A stretch of DNA of 64,000 nucleotides from Obelidium mucronatum (GCA_025765595.1 JAIVFH010000053.1:62001-126000), one strand, 5' to 3'; counted from the first letter of the stretch, positions 24,258 to 35,146 are shown. The notes: generated by a model not told the origin, from the letters alone. A program made the numbers and translations.

Positions 24258-24422
24258 TTTTTGATAACGAAGTGGGTTCACAGCTTGCTACTGTATTTAA
24301 CTGAGTTGCCGCATGCCAATGGCGCCATATGAAGTTTGATACTGACCTTTGAAATCCCCCGTGCAATTGCACAAACTGTGACACTGGTTTTCCAAACTGA
24401 AAAAGATTGCGGAACGTTTCAA
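24258..24422. promoter_or_regulatory. Divergent promoter, sulfatase 2 / MFS transporter
   Basis: This 165-bp interval holds the second copy of the conserved sulfatase promoter block (24291-24326, minus orientation). Joint control of a secreted sulfatase and a transporter is plausible but unproven. Confidence 0.5.
24291..24326 (-). promoter_or_regulatory. Conserved sulfatase promoter block, copy 2
   Basis: Read on the minus strand it matches 14941-14976 at 32 of 36 positions with no gaps, at nearly the same distance (33 bp) from the start codon. Confidence 0.7.
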
Positions 24423-26046
24423 ATGCCAGCCTCCGAAACAACTCCGCTGTTGCAGCGAGTCGATGGCGAAATCCCAGCTGTCGTCCCGACTCCATTACCA
24501 TTGAAACAGTTTTTCATCCTTTCCATCGTCACGATTTGTGAACCCATCCAAGGAACAATCTTGTTTCCTTTCGTTTACTTCATGTACGTTGATTGCCAGA
24601 TTGCGTTGATCCGAAACAGGTTTTGAATTGGCTTACAGGATTAAAGACTTTGGCGTACCAGAGCACCAGATTGGCTGGTACGTGGGTTTGATCACATCGT
24701 TGTTTTCATTGGCGCAAGTACTTTCCTCTGTGCCGATCGGGTATCTGTCGGATAAAATTGGGCGGCGGCCTGTTCTCCTTCTCGGTCTTGCAGGAAACTG
24801 CGTCTCGTCCATCATGTTTGGAATGAGCAAATCATTACCAGCTGCAATCGTCTCTCGATTCTTGCTGGGACTGGTCAATGGTGATATATACTTGCTCAAC
24901 TGGTTAGTTTGCAAGGCAGAACTAACGTGTATTCTTTTCGTACTACAGGCAATATTGGCGTCGCAAAATCAATGACTGGAGAAATAACCGATAAAACCAA
25001 CCGACCCCTCGCATTCTCATTGTTTGGTGTCTGTTTTTCTCTTGGGAGCGTTGTTGGGCCAATGCTTGGCGGAACTCTGTCGAATCCCGTTACGCAGCTG
25101 CCCTGGCTCTTTGGAGATTCTGAGTTATTCAAAACCTATCCGTATTTGCTCCCATGTCTTTGTAGCTCGCTCGTCAGTTTTTCTGCTCTTGTTGTTGGAT
25201 GGTTTTACTTGGAGGAGACGTTGGGCCGCACTCCAGCAGCCCCACAAAGGAGAAATTCCGAAGACAACGTTTCAATACAAGATTCGGTCGACACTGAACG
25301 ACAAACAGAAGCCATCAGCTCGCCTCCCAAAGAAGTTGCATTTCCTCCTCGCGCCTATCCAGCGGTTCTTGGGTTAGGACTTCTTGCATTAACGGCAATC
25401 ATGAGTGAAGAGCTATATCCTCTGCTTTCAACACTTCCAAAAGAGGGAGTTCAAACTGGGTTTGGATTTTCAGCTTTCGACATTGGTAAGTTTGGAAATC
25501 TCCTTTTTTTTTTCTATTTGTATTGCTGACCAATGGTGTCCAACAGGGATCTCCTTGTCGATTCGCGGTGTCTTCACATTCATCACGCAAGTTTTCGTGT
25601 TTCCTCGTGTTCAGCGTATATTCGGATCCCTTCGCACTGTCCGGATTGCACTCTTGACATTTATCATCTCATTCACTATACTGCCATTCCTATCGTACAC
25701 TGTCAAGTTTGGTCCCAAAATATTTTGGAGTTTACTCATTGTCAATCTTGCATTCTGGACAGCTGGAAGCATGTCCACATTCACTTCAATGTTTCTTGTT
25801 GTGAATGAATCAGCAGAGCACCAAAACCAACTTGGACGTGTAAATGGGATGGCTCAAATGGCGGCGTGTATGGCACGGACGATTGGACCTCTCATAGGAG
25901 GTGGCTTATGGGGGTGGACTTTGGGATTAGAGGTCTGGTGGGGAAAGCATTTGGTGTATGGTTTTATTGCATTGGTAGGATTCACGCTGTTTGGTGAAAC
26001 CTTTTGGATTCAAAGTGTATTGGGGAACAATGCCTTCAGTTTTTAA
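24423..26046 (+). CDS. Major facilitator superfamily transporter
   Basis: Exons are 24423-24583, 24639-24880, 24949-25485 and 25547-26046 (479 aa). The loop 2-3 MFS motif is clear (IGYLSDKIGRRPVLLLG), and there is a second signature RFLLGLVNGNIGVAKS. About 12 hydrophobic segments are interrupted by a hydrophilic central loop (~residues 235-285). The N-terminal SETTPLLQR resembles fungal vacuolar/ZIFL-like (zinc-induced facilitator, peptide/drug) members with a dileucine sorting signal. The substrate is unknown. It is head-to-head with sulfatase 2. Confidence 0.9.
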
Positions 26047-26250
26047 AAAGTTTTTTATAAGAGTAATAAACACTTTGAAATGCAGCCTTTTTGCAAACAA
26101 GTACCTCCCAACCAGAATGTATTTCTTACTAAGTGTTTTGACAAGATTTAGTGTGTTGATTGAGGAGAATGATCATTAAATTTCAGACCAAAGAGAAGCA
26201 GTAAAATGAATGGGTTAGGCCATTTAAATATTGTGTAAATATTGTACCAG

Positions 26251-27112
26251 ATGACCACCAAAGTCTCTTGTTCAATCTGGACAACCAACGATGCCACTCT
26301 CGACAAAATCCTCACACTCCAAACCATAAACAGCCTAAACGACGCTGTCCTGAATGATGCCATCATATCTATAATCCGACCCGAAACAAGCAGCAACAGC
26401 GACACTGGTGGTGCAGCAACATTGACATTGACCTTCCCAACCGACATTTCAATCGAATCCGTGCGAATAGTATCAAACTCGAGAATCCAGGAGATCTCAC
26501 GCGCAACAAAAGATCAAGAGTATTTGGGATCGCTTGGGAACTGTGAGAAGTTGGATAATGGGCTTTGGTGTACACGGCTGGATGAATTCGAAGCAGATGT
26601 TTCAGCGGTGAATGCAGTAGATATTAAGGTTTTCAATTCGTGCTGTTGCCTTTTTTTTTTTTTTTTATTGGGCTGATGGATCTCGCAGTTTCTATCTTTA
26701 CCAAAAGACTCCAAGGACGTGCTCCAAATTCAATCGATATTAGTGATTGTGGAAGGAGACTTGTCTGCGCCCAGTGGAACTGAGACGAGGCCATCATCAT
26801 TGCCGTCCATGGTGGCTTCCATCAGTCCGCAGCTGGTGGGGCAAATGTCGGCGTTATTGGGACAGCTTGATATAAGCCAGAAAGCAGCGTCTGATTCTTC
26901 AAGGTATTTTGTATATATTTTTGTTGTTTTGACTGGTTTTGATTCCCATTGTTTGTTCTAAGTCAAAATTTGTCATCAGTTCTTATTCAAAACGAGAAAT
27001 CGAAGAGAAATTGGAACGCATTCGGTTCGATATGACGGGACTCATCAATTCCAAGTTTGATTCCTTGGAAGCATTGATTAATGCGCGTTTCGATGCTTTA
27101 AAACAACAATGA
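26251..27112 (+). CDS. PAAT/C10orf88-like coiled-coil protein (tentative)
   Basis: Exons are 26251-26628, 26689-26903 and 26980-27112 (241 aa). The N-terminal half is a beta-rich domain with SIESVRIVSNSRIQE, LGSLGNCEKL and VDIKFLSLPKDSKDVLQ. This order resembles animal PAAT (C10orf88), an ATPase reported to associate with mitochondrial ABC transporters. The C-terminus is a coiled coil (REIEEKLERIRFDM...). I see no clear Walker A motif. The assignment rests on remembered family architecture and should be treated as a lead. Intron 1 carries a run of about 16 T's. Confidence 0.55.
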
Positions 27113-27221
27113 GAAGAAGCCCCCACCATTGTTTGACACACAAACGGATTTTTTTTTTTTTTACTTGCATACAATACTGGTTAAAGAGACATCCAACAAA
27201 ATAATAAGATTGAAGAGGAGG

Positions 27222-27992
27222 TTATATATTCAGATATCCAGCCGCATGACGATGCCATAAAGATTCAAGATGTGGGCCAAGCAAAGCCCAACACAGAAGA
27301 CCACCAACAAGAATAATAAAAATATAGATAACAACTTCGTCCTTGTATGACCCACGTTCTAGACAAAAAGAGAGGAAAGGAGAACGTTAGCGCGATCAAG
27401 CAAACACCCAATCAACAACTCAAAAAAGAATGAAGGAAGCAATCCTGCGATATAGATAATAAAGGAAGGTTTGGCCAAAAAGACAGATGAAAAAAAAGTA
27501 CTTACGGAAGCACTCTGCAACCCATCCATCGTCCACTTCCCGAGTTCCACTTCGCGGAACCAGCTGTGCAGAAATGTAATGATCGTTTCCGTAGTTCAGA
27601 TCATAATCACGAGATCTATCCCGCTTTTTTCCTTTGATGGCCTCTTTCACGAGTTCGGGATGTTGTTGGTCAGATACTGCAATATGTGACGGGGATGGCG
27701 ACGGAGATGGAGATGGGGACGGAGACGGTGTTGGCGACGGCAGACTCGGCAACTTCTCTTCAATCAGACTCGTTGTTGCAGAGACATTTGTGGGTGGTAT
27801 CGGTTCGGGAGACATTGTAATGTTTGGACAGACTTCGTTCTCAATGCAAAAGGCGCGGGTGCAGGCTGTGCACTTTGGCACCGTCAGAACACGGGGCACG
27901 TGTGGGGGGCACGAGCACTTGCAGAAGAGCGTAATGTCAGCGGCAAGCGCAAGACAGGCGAGCAGCGGCAGGAGACACAGCGATTTCATCAT
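27222..27992 (-). CDS. Cys-rich type I membrane protein
   Basis: Exons are 27506-27992 and 27222-27358 (207 aa), with a 147-bp intron. The N-terminus is a signal peptide (LCLLPLLACLALA). A short luminal/extracellular Cys cluster follows: FCKCSCPP...CTACTRAFC...C. Then come a Pro-Ser repeat, a charged segment (KGKKRDRSRDYD) and a single TM helix near the C-terminus (VVIYIFIILVGGLLCWALL). A similar CKC-C...C..CTR-FC pattern occurs in uncharacterised fungal membrane proteins as I recall, but I cannot name a family. It is head-to-head with the aminopeptidase (65 bp). Confidence 0.78.
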
Positions 27993-28057
27993 TTATTAAT
28001 TATTTTATTCAAATATTTATTGATCACAATAATAATAAAAACAACCAAAAAACGCCA
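27993..28057. promoter_or_regulatory. 65-bp divergent promoter
   Basis: An AT-rich interval separates the Cys-rich membrane protein start from the aminopeptidase start. It sits directly beside the sharp GC-rich block that begins at the aminopeptidase ATG. Confidence 0.4.
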
Positions 28058-29661
28058 ATGTTTCTCCGTCGGTTTTCGTCCGTGGCGCTTGCGGCGTCCA
28101 AGCCCGACGCGATTGTGCTCGGGGCGACCAAGCTCGGCGACGGGTTCGCGCTGCTGGCGGGGGCGGGGCTTGATGCGGCTTACGTAAGCGGCGTCGAGGC
28201 GCAGCTGAAGACGCTGCGGTTCGGCGCGGGCGTCGGCGAGACGCGCACGGTCGGCGTCGACGGCCACGTGGTGTGCGTCGTGGGGCTCGGGCTTGGAGCG
28301 GCCGACGGCGCAGCGCCAAGCCCGGCGCCCACGGCTTCGGCGGCGGCGGCGGCGGCGGCGCGCAAGGCTGCCGCGAGCGCCGTCGCTGCGCTGCGGCCGC
28401 TGCTGCGCGACGACGACGCGGGCGCGTTCCGCGTGGCGCTGCAGCCGCTGCAGCCGGGCGGCGCCAAGGCGACGGCGGAGGGCGCCGTGCTCGCCGCCTT
28501 CAAATACGCCGAAAACAAGGCGCAGAAAACGCAGCAGATTGCGCCGCTCATCTACGCGCCGGGCGCCGCCGTCGACACCGTCGAGGCGTGGCGCGAGGGC
28601 GTCGTGCTGGGAATGGCCCAGAACACGGCGCGCCATCTGATGGAGACTCCCGCAAACTTGCTGACCCCAACGCTTTTCGCCGATCGCGCAACCCTGCTGC
28701 TTCAACGTCTTCAGGGCGTCAGTCTCGCTGTTCACGAACAGCCGTGGATCGAATCGCAGAAAATGGGCTCCTTCTTGAGCGTTGCACGAGGCAGCGCTGA
28801 GCCCCCTCGTTTCTTGGAAATCAAGTATCAAGGCTCTCCAGATTCTTCCGATTATCCAATTGCGCTGGTTGGAAAGGGCGTCACGTTTGATACCGGCGGT
28901 ATCTCAATCAAACCATCCAACGATATGGCTCTCATGAAAGGCGATATGGGAGGCGCTGCTGTCGTTGTCGGCGCTATGGAAGCGATTGCAAAACTCCAAC
29001 TCCCAATCAATGTTGTTGCGTGCATTCCATTGACGGAGAATATGCCAAGCGGAACTGCAACAAAGCCAGGAGACGTCGTGATTGCAATGAATGGAAAAAG
29101 CATCGAAGTAGACAACACTGATGCCGAAGGGAGACTTATTCTGGCCGATGCCATCAACTATACATGCAAAACGTATACCCCCAAATCGCTGGTTGAACTT
29201 TCCACACTTACGGGTGCTATGGATGTTGCTTTGGGGTACCCGTATGCAGGAGTGTTTACCACAAGCGATGAGTTGTGGAATTCATTGAAGGAGGCTGGAG
29301 ACGTGTCTGGTGAAGGGCTGTGGCGTATGCCAATGGATGTGGAGGCCTACAAGCCGCAAATCAAAAGCGACGTTGCGGACTTGAAGAACGTGGGTGGTAG
29401 ATCGGCTGGGAGTATTACGGCTGCCATTTTCCTGCAAGAGTTTGTTGAGAAGGGTGTTGAATTTGCCCACATTGGTAACATGACCCTTCTTTTCTTTTCT
29501 GAATATTTTTCGTTTCATACATATTAATCATTATCCTGCGTTCTCAAGACATTGCAGGTGTGATGAAACAAACTGGGACGACAGGGATCCTGTCGCGTGG
29601 AATGACTGGCCGCCCGGTCCGCGCCATTGTTGAATACGTGAAGAAAGCCGCCACATGTTGA
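28058..29661 (+). CDS. M17 leucyl aminopeptidase, probably mitochondrial
   Basis: Exons are 28058-29474 and 29549-29661 (509 aa). The M17 signature NTDAEGRL sits at ~353-360. Metal ligands and catalytic residues lie in VGKGVTFDTGG and LMKGDMGG, and the end HIDIAGVM...GMTGRPVRAIVEY is typical. The N-terminus MFLRRFSSVALAASK looks like a mitochondrial presequence. The enzyme is a hexameric two-metal exopeptidase that trims N-terminal residues in peptide turnover (family knowledge). The first ~580 nt are extremely GC-rich (53 of 60 bases at 28321-28380, with an Ala-rich stretch), then composition falls abruptly inside the same exon where the catalytic domain begins. Confidence 0.95.
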
Positions 29662-29682
29662 GTAAGAATAAAACGGTAAAGT

Positions 29683-30087
29683 TTATTTGAGCAAGAAGCC
29701 CAGCAGGAACACGACGCCCAGCGCCAGGATCTTTGCGCCCTGCGTCTTGTACGCCGAGTTGCCTGTGATTGGGCCGAGACTGAACCACGCGGCGGCAAAG
29801 GCGCCGAACAGCGTCGCCGTGGCGAGCAGAAAGCCGCGCTTGGCGGCGTCGCTGCCGACCCACGCCGCGTGGCCGCCGACGGCCGCGAAGCCGAGGTTCA
29901 TCGCGCCGAACGCCGCGCCGCCCCACCACCGCCCCGCCGCGCTGAGCCGCCCCGCCCCGTCGAATGCCGCCGGCGTCAGCGCGCGCAGCGACGCCTCCGC
30001 CGCGAACAGGTGCTTGCCCGCCGCCGCGGCCGCCCCGACGAGGCCGAACCAGAAGATGCCTTCGCCAATTTGCGCTGACGTAATCAT
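29683..30087 (-). CDS. Small four-TM membrane protein, unknown function
   Basis: A single exon encodes 134 aa from the ATG at 30085-30087. Four hydrophobic, Ala/Gly-rich helices are visible: IFWFGLVGAAAAAG, WWGGAAFGAMNLGFAAVGG, GFLLATATLFGAFAAAWF and ILALGVVFLLGFLLK. The whole gene is GC-rich (49 of 60 bases at 29881-29940). I do not recognise a family. Its stop is 21 bp from the aminopeptidase stop (convergent), so the 3' UTRs must overlap. Confidence 0.75.
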   Translation of the reverse strand: MITSAQIGEGIFWFGLVGAAAAAGKHLFAAEASLRALTPAAFDGAGRLSAAGRWWGGAAFGAMNLGFAAVGGHAAWVGSDAAKRGFLLATATLFGAFAAAWFSLGPITGNSAYKTQGAKILALGVVFLLGFLLK

Positions 30088-30155
30088 TTTTTGTGTGATT
30101 TTTATTTCACGAATCAAAATGAGATCAAGCAATCAGAAGAAAAAAAAACAATTAT

Positions 30156-31780
30156 TCAAGAGGAAGGAGCATACAGCTGCTCAAGTAGCATTTGGTTTTG
30201 CCACATGTCTTCTGGCTTCTTGCACCAGTGCGTGGCAATATCTTGGCGCGTTAAAGGATGCCTGAAGCACTCAAAGTTGAAAAGCTGCAGCGATACCCAC
30301 TTGACGTCCTCGCCTAATCTTACAACAAGGGCACCCATGAGTAAATCTTCGGCCAACTTCAACTCTTCAACGCCAAGCTGCAACTGTGCAACCCTCTGCA
30401 ACAAAGGACGCGACATTATGTACAACATCCCAAACATGATCCGCCTGTCAGCCCCAAGCGTGAAAGAATCCAATCCCACAAAATGCTGCTGCTCCGTTGG
30501 GAGTTTATCCAACTCTCCAACCAGTCCGCGAAGATTAATGAATGTATCAGTATCACACTTTCCAACAAACGCATACTCTGGAATCACCCCTTCCTTCATC
30601 ATCCTTTCAATCTGTGCGAAATAATGGAATGATTTTCCCTCATTCATGTTTTCCCCAACCAACACCATGATCAAGTCTTTGTACAGTTCTTGTTCACGCA
30701 GCAACAACTGCATCCCCGCTTGAGACGCCGGAATCCCAATGACAAATCGCACATCAATTTCCAGTTGACTTGCATTTTGGAGGTTCTTGTACAAGATCCG
30801 AACTAAATTTCGCTGAGCTGTAGTGGGTGTACTGAAATCACCAGACAAGTAAGAGAAGACGCCTAATAAAAGTTTCTTGTTTTGCGGCGGTGAAGAGTGT
30901 TTAGGAATAAGAGAATTAATAGCGGCCGGTGAGATTGGGGTAATGGGATGTAATAACGCTCCACTGTTCCAAATCTTTGGATACTCGCAATTGTATGCCA
31001 CCAAAACATTTCTTGGTTGGAATGCAGTTGGATTGGTGCAATCCACGGAATATGCATCGGCATCCAACTGAACTGGATCTGGAAGGGCCCCTGTGTCGCT
31101 GGTGGGCATCACAGTAATGTGCTTTAACGAGAACAGGGATGATGATTGGTTTGTGAGTGTGATGTATCCTGGTTCAGCAGTCTGTAGATATGCAACCAGG
31201 TTCTCAAGATTAACTGCTACTTTTGTTGAAGTAGTGGCGATCCAATCGCATTTTTGTGGTACTGTTTTTTGAAAAAAAAGGAGAAACCAGAAGAAAAAAA
31301 TTTAGTACCAAAGTTGGTGAAAAAACAAACTTTACCAAATTTCGGCGTTTCGTCACCACCATCATTCGTTGATACAAAGACATCACCGTTTTCTTGCTCC
31401 ATTAAGACAAGGTGGCTATCCATTAAGCTCGTCGGTGCACGTGGGAACTGGAACTGGACTCTCACTTTCAAGGATGACGCAAGCTGGTGGTCATTATAGA
31501 AAGCTCGCAACATGTTTCGACCATCGAGTCCATTGAAAATGTCTTGTTGGTCAACTTGAATCGATAGCAGGACCTGGCAGCGGGTTTGTAAAGAATTCTT
31601 GTCACCACTCCATAAACCTGTTGTTGCTACGTTGCTACCAAGATATTTTGCTAGTTTTTCTTGTGCTTGGTGGTCAAGGTGGGCGAACCGCACTGAGTCC
31701 AGGACATAGGAGAGGACGACAAGGCAGATCATGCCAACTACAACATGGGAAATGGCCCTTGTCTTTGAGGTTTTGTACAT
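30156..31780 (-). CDS. GT31-type (beta-1,3-galactosyltransferase-like) glycosyltransferase
   Basis: Exons are 31336-31780 and 30156-31261 (516 aa). It is a type II membrane protein: a short basic cytosolic tail is followed by a TM helix (VVVGMICLVVLSYVLD). The catalytic domain shows GVFSYLSGDF, VRFVIGIP, EQELYKDLIMV and the DxD-like metal/nucleotide-sugar motif KCDTDTFIN. AEDLLMGALV and EDVKWV correspond to the EDV-type GT31 acid motif. It would extend glycans in the Golgi. The donor and acceptor are unknown. Confidence 0.88.
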
Positions 31781-32584
31781 GTTTTTTTTTTCTTTCTTTT
31801 TCTTTTGTTTCTTTTGCGTTTTGTTTTCGTTCGGTTCGGGGAACTGGCAAAAAAATTTTACTTAGACGCTTGAACCAACAAAACATCAAACATTATAACA
31901 TTGGATGCTGACAAATTACATCTAAAGCTAGTATATGCGCGGTAGGTAATAATGGTGATTTTGGCAGGGAAATGATTAACTGGCAGAAGCAGGAGTTTGG
32001 GTTCTCGCAGCCAGCATACCTAAATATGGCTTAAATCATATATAAGTAACTTGGTAAGTAGTATTTATTATTTCCCTTTTAAATGATGATTCTATTCCAC
32101 CCGACAACATCAATTCTGTTTACTCGATTTTTTTTTATTGGTGATAGCGTGATCAATACTTTTCATCCGAAATCCGAACCAAGAGCCAAAGTGAAACAAA
32201 AGAACCTGACGATTGTGTGGAATCATCTGGATTACATTATTAACCCTTTGGAAAGATTCTTAAAAAATCAAAGAGGGTTTATTATTGCAAAACTGCAAAT
32301 GTTTGACTTTACTTGAACTTTTTTTTTTTTACTTTACATTCTTGAGTTGCCCTTTACTCTTTATTCAGTTGAACGAAAGGGGTAACCGGTTAAGAAGGTG
32401 CTGCGTAACAAAATCGAGCAGCTTTCCGTCGGGTAAAGGGAGTGGTCCCGGGGTACTAGTTAATAACCGCCTCCATGGCAACCCCTACAAAAAACCTCAA
32501 CAAACTCGTCGCCTTTTTTTCCATACACAATAATGTATTATTTTTTCTTTATTAATTATAAGGCCTAACGTTTATTAATAACTG
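31781..32584. other. Intergenic region, no gene recognised
   Basis: This is an ~800-bp divergent interval. It contains a perfect palindrome TAACCGGTTA at 32383-32392 and CCATGGCAAC near 32473-32482, about 100 bp before the PhyH start. The latter resembles half of an RFX X-box. A GC-richer patch at 32380-32480 was examined as a possible tRNA, but no cloverleaf was found. Confidence 0.5.
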
Positions 32585-33658
32585 ATGATAAAAAGAAGGA
32601 GCGTTCCAGACCCCAAGTTAGAAAACAAGCGACTCAAGGTAAATGCAAGCAAAGACAGTTCCAAAGTCAAGGTGGTGGTGCCCGCCTGTCGTTCATCTAT
32701 CAATGCTTCACTCGAAATGAAGTCTGTATCGCTTGAATCTCATTCATACCAACAAATGAGAGAGCTGCTCAAACAAAACGGATACGTTTGTGTGCGGTCT
32801 CTCGTTCCGCGAAAGACTGTTCGAAAGGCCCGCGACCACGTTCTTCGGTACCTTGACGACACTGGATTCATTGCACCAAACACAACGGAAGGCATTTCTG
32901 ACAGTATGCAGGGTGACCAAAGTCCCAATTTGCTGCAGAATCAGAAACTTGCTTTTTCTGAGCCCATCATGAACGCAACTGGCCACCGAAATATCGTGCA
33001 GCTGGTTAACGAACTGTTATTGGAAGAAACCGCCCCGCCTTCATTCATTGCGCCAGATATCGAATCCACTGCTGGTGCGTTGAAACCAAAGTCCCTGAAA
33101 CCGCCGCCGCCAAATCACATGTTCCCAGATGTGACCCAAATTCCATATTCATGGCTTCGCGCTGTGCCAACTGATAAATGCACGGGACCTCATTTGGATC
33201 GCGTGTACTTGGGTGCTGGGTCGCAAAAGATTCTTACAGTCTGGATGCCATTCACGAATGTACCAGTTTCACGGGGGAGTCTTTGTGTTGCTTCGAGATC
33301 ACATGTGTCTGATGCGTTGAAAGGGTTTCGAGAGACTTATGGGAGTGTACCGGCAGGGCGGGATGGGACAAGCAGTGGGTGGGTGACAGAGTTTCCGGAC
33401 CAGATTGAGAAAATGTATGGGATTCCTCAGAAAAGACGTGAAAATGGAGGAGAAGATGAGGATGAAGAAGAAAACGTGTGTGGGCCAGGGATTGAGTGGG
33501 TGACGAGAGACTTTGAGATGGGGGACGTTGTTATTTTTGGATTGGATTTGCTGCACATGACGTTAAATAATGTCACGGATTTATGGAGAGTGAGTTGCGA
33601 GACAAGGTGGCAGCCGACAGGGGATGCATATCCACCATTCTTTCACTTAAAATCATGA
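32585..33658 (+). CDS. PhyH-family Fe(II)/2-oxoglutarate dioxygenase
   Basis: Intronless, 357 aa. The double-stranded beta-helix iron site is visible: HxD in GPHLDRVYLG, the distal His in LDLLHMTLNN, and the 2-oxoglutarate-binding Arg in SCETRWQP. The N-terminus is basic and Ser-rich. A Glu-rich insert (GGEDEDEEENV) lies between the metal ligands. Phytanoyl-CoA dioxygenase relatives hydroxylate lipids, natural products or small molecules; the substrate is not evident. No C-terminal SKL is present (it ends HLKS), so peroxisomal import is not indicated. Confidence 0.88.
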   Translation: MIKRRSVPDPKLENKRLKVNASKDSSKVKVVVPACRSSINASLEMKSVSLESHSYQQMRELLKQNGYVCVRSLVPRKTVRKARDHVLRYLDDTGFIAPNTTEGISDSMQGDQSPNLLQNQKLAFSEPIMNATGHRNIVQLVNELLLEETAPPSFIAPDIESTAGALKPKSLKPPPPNHMFPDVTQIPYSWLRAVPTDKCTGPHLDRVYLGAGSQKILTVWMPFTNVPVSRGSLCVASRSHVSDALKGFRETYGSVPAGRDGTSSGWVTEFPDQIEKMYGIPQKRRENGGEDEDEEENVCGPGIEWVTRDFEMGDVVIFGLDLLHMTLNNVTDLWRVSCETRWQPTGDAYPPFFHLKS

Positions 33659-33734
33659 ATACATTTAATTTATTAGTCATCTATTATGCCATGAGGTCCT
33701 TAAATATAGGAAGATTGGAGTTCTTATGAGGTTC

Positions 33735-34221
33735 TTAATCGGCGCGACTCTTGTCTGTTGGATGAAAGTCCTTGATGGCAGCCGCCAATCCAATCTCGTT
33801 TTGGATTCGCTCAGCCACACTTATGGGAGGATGATTTGGAACATCAAAGAAGATACGACCATACTTGTTGTGGTTTACAAGATCCAAACCAACCACGTTC
33901 CTTGGTCGGGAGTAGAGATGAAGATCCGGCTTCTTACGGCCAGGTATGGTGTGAACGGCGCTGGTGATGCTTTGCTTCTTTCGAAGAACGTTGCCTGCCC
34001 ATACGTAAGCTTCAGTGGGTCGCACATATACTGCCTTCACTTGATCGTAATGAATGCGGACCTTTGAGCTTTTTTTTTTGAATGGACAATGGTTAGAGGC
34101 TTGCCGTTGGTAGTCAGCTGCTGTTGTAGACTCACTTTCCCGTCATCGCGAGTAGCTTCTCTGTTCCGAATGGTGAAATTGTGAGCACTCGCCCGGAAGT
34201 GTTGAATTTGAGTTGAGGCAT
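33735..34221 (-). CDS. Small PH-like protein, paralogue A
   Basis: Exons are 34136-34221 and 33735-34068 (139 aa). It belongs to a four-member family in this window (also 34342-34804,  46782-47236, 62060-62528). It shows MPQLKFN at the N-terminus, KVRIHYDQVKAV, PDLHLYSRPRNVVGLDL, KYGRIFFDVP and a C-terminal helix AERIQNEIG. The strand pattern followed by one terminal helix suggests a PH-like fold, which is inference. The intron is 67 bp with donor GGAAA|GTGAGT, identical in place and length to paralogue B. Confidence 0.8.
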
Positions 34222-34341
34222 CTGTTTTTTTTTTGGGGCTCAAATATTTATTTCAATTTTACACACACAAGCCACTTTACACTTTGAATCAAATCATAGA
34301 AACTATTTAGAGTATTGAATTATATGAGGTTTTAGAATCGA

Positions 34342-34804
34342 CTATGATCGCTTGATACGAATCTCCCGTTGAATGCGTTCAGCTATAATTCGAGCAGATT
34401 GGTTTGGAACTTCGAAGAAGATACGTCCATACTTGAAGTTGCGTGTAAGAACCAATCCTACAGAATTCGCTGGATTGTTGTGGAGGTGCAAATCGGGCTT
34501 CCAACGAGTAATAGTGGCAATCGAGAGGGCAGTAACTTTTGAGTATACATGCTTGGTTCCAGTGTTTCGACCTTGGGCCCATAAATAAGCAGCCTTTGGT
34601 TCTAATATAACTTTCCGTATCTGGCTGTACGGGATTTTTATCCGACCGCTGTTGAACAAGGCAGGTTAAGCTAGCGCTTGAGGATCAAGGGCTGCATTCA
34701 TCGGAGGCAACTCACTTTCCATAGTAAAAAGCATTTCTTTTCTCACTCGCAAATGGTATGATTGATAGGGATTTTGTGGCACTGTTGAATTTGATCTGTG
34801 GCAT
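34342..34804 (-). CDS. Small PH-like protein, paralogue B
   Basis: Exons are 34716-34804 and 34342-34648 (131 aa). It is a tandem neighbour of paralogue A with the same intron position, 67-bp length and donor. It shows MPQIKFN, GRIKIPYSQIRKV, PDLHLHNNPANSVGLVL, KYGRIFFEVP and AERIQREIR. It ends in a basic IKRS. Function unknown. Confidence 0.8.
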
Positions 34805-35098
34805 GAACTTGAAAAGTTGTTTTTCTTCAAATTTCGAGGTAATTAACGGGTGGTGAAATGATTCGAGTTTCTCCTGTATAGATCGCGAATAAGCTGGAAA
34901 GATTCAAAGCCGATTTCTCGCAGTATGCCAATAATAGATAACGAACACGTTTTTGTAGACTTGTTCATGACATCATCAACGAAAAAATCTATATAAATAA
35001 TCCTGTCAAAAAAACGCATAACCCACCCTTCCCTTCATTCTTTCAACTGCACCAAGTAGTTGATTGCCTGATCTGCTGAAAGTTAACAGCCTTGCTTT

Positions 35099-35146
35099 AT
35101 GCCATATACGCACGCTTTCGAAACCACCTCTGCCGATTGTATGTAA
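35099..35146 (+). promoter_or_regulatory. Possible uORF 1 upstream of CPSase (15 codons)
   Basis: ATG at 35099 to TAA at 35146. It is regulatory only if it lies in the transcribed leader, which the sequence cannot show. It does not resemble the fungal arginine attenuator peptide. Confidence 0.25.

Noticed and set aside
28273..28831. Arg-rich frames on both strands of the GC-rich aminopeptidase region
   Set aside because: High GC removes stop codons in all frames. The M17 frame continues smoothly into the conserved catalytic domain.
29683..30087. Horizontal transfer from a GC-rich bacterium as the source of GC-rich blocks
   Set aside because: Most blocks are the 5' ends of eukaryotic intron-containing genes (SGT1, TRANK1-like), so transfer of whole genes does not explain the pattern.
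32370..32490. Possible tRNA in the GC-richer patch upstream of the PhyH gene
   Set aside because: I could not form a cloverleaf or find a proper B box.
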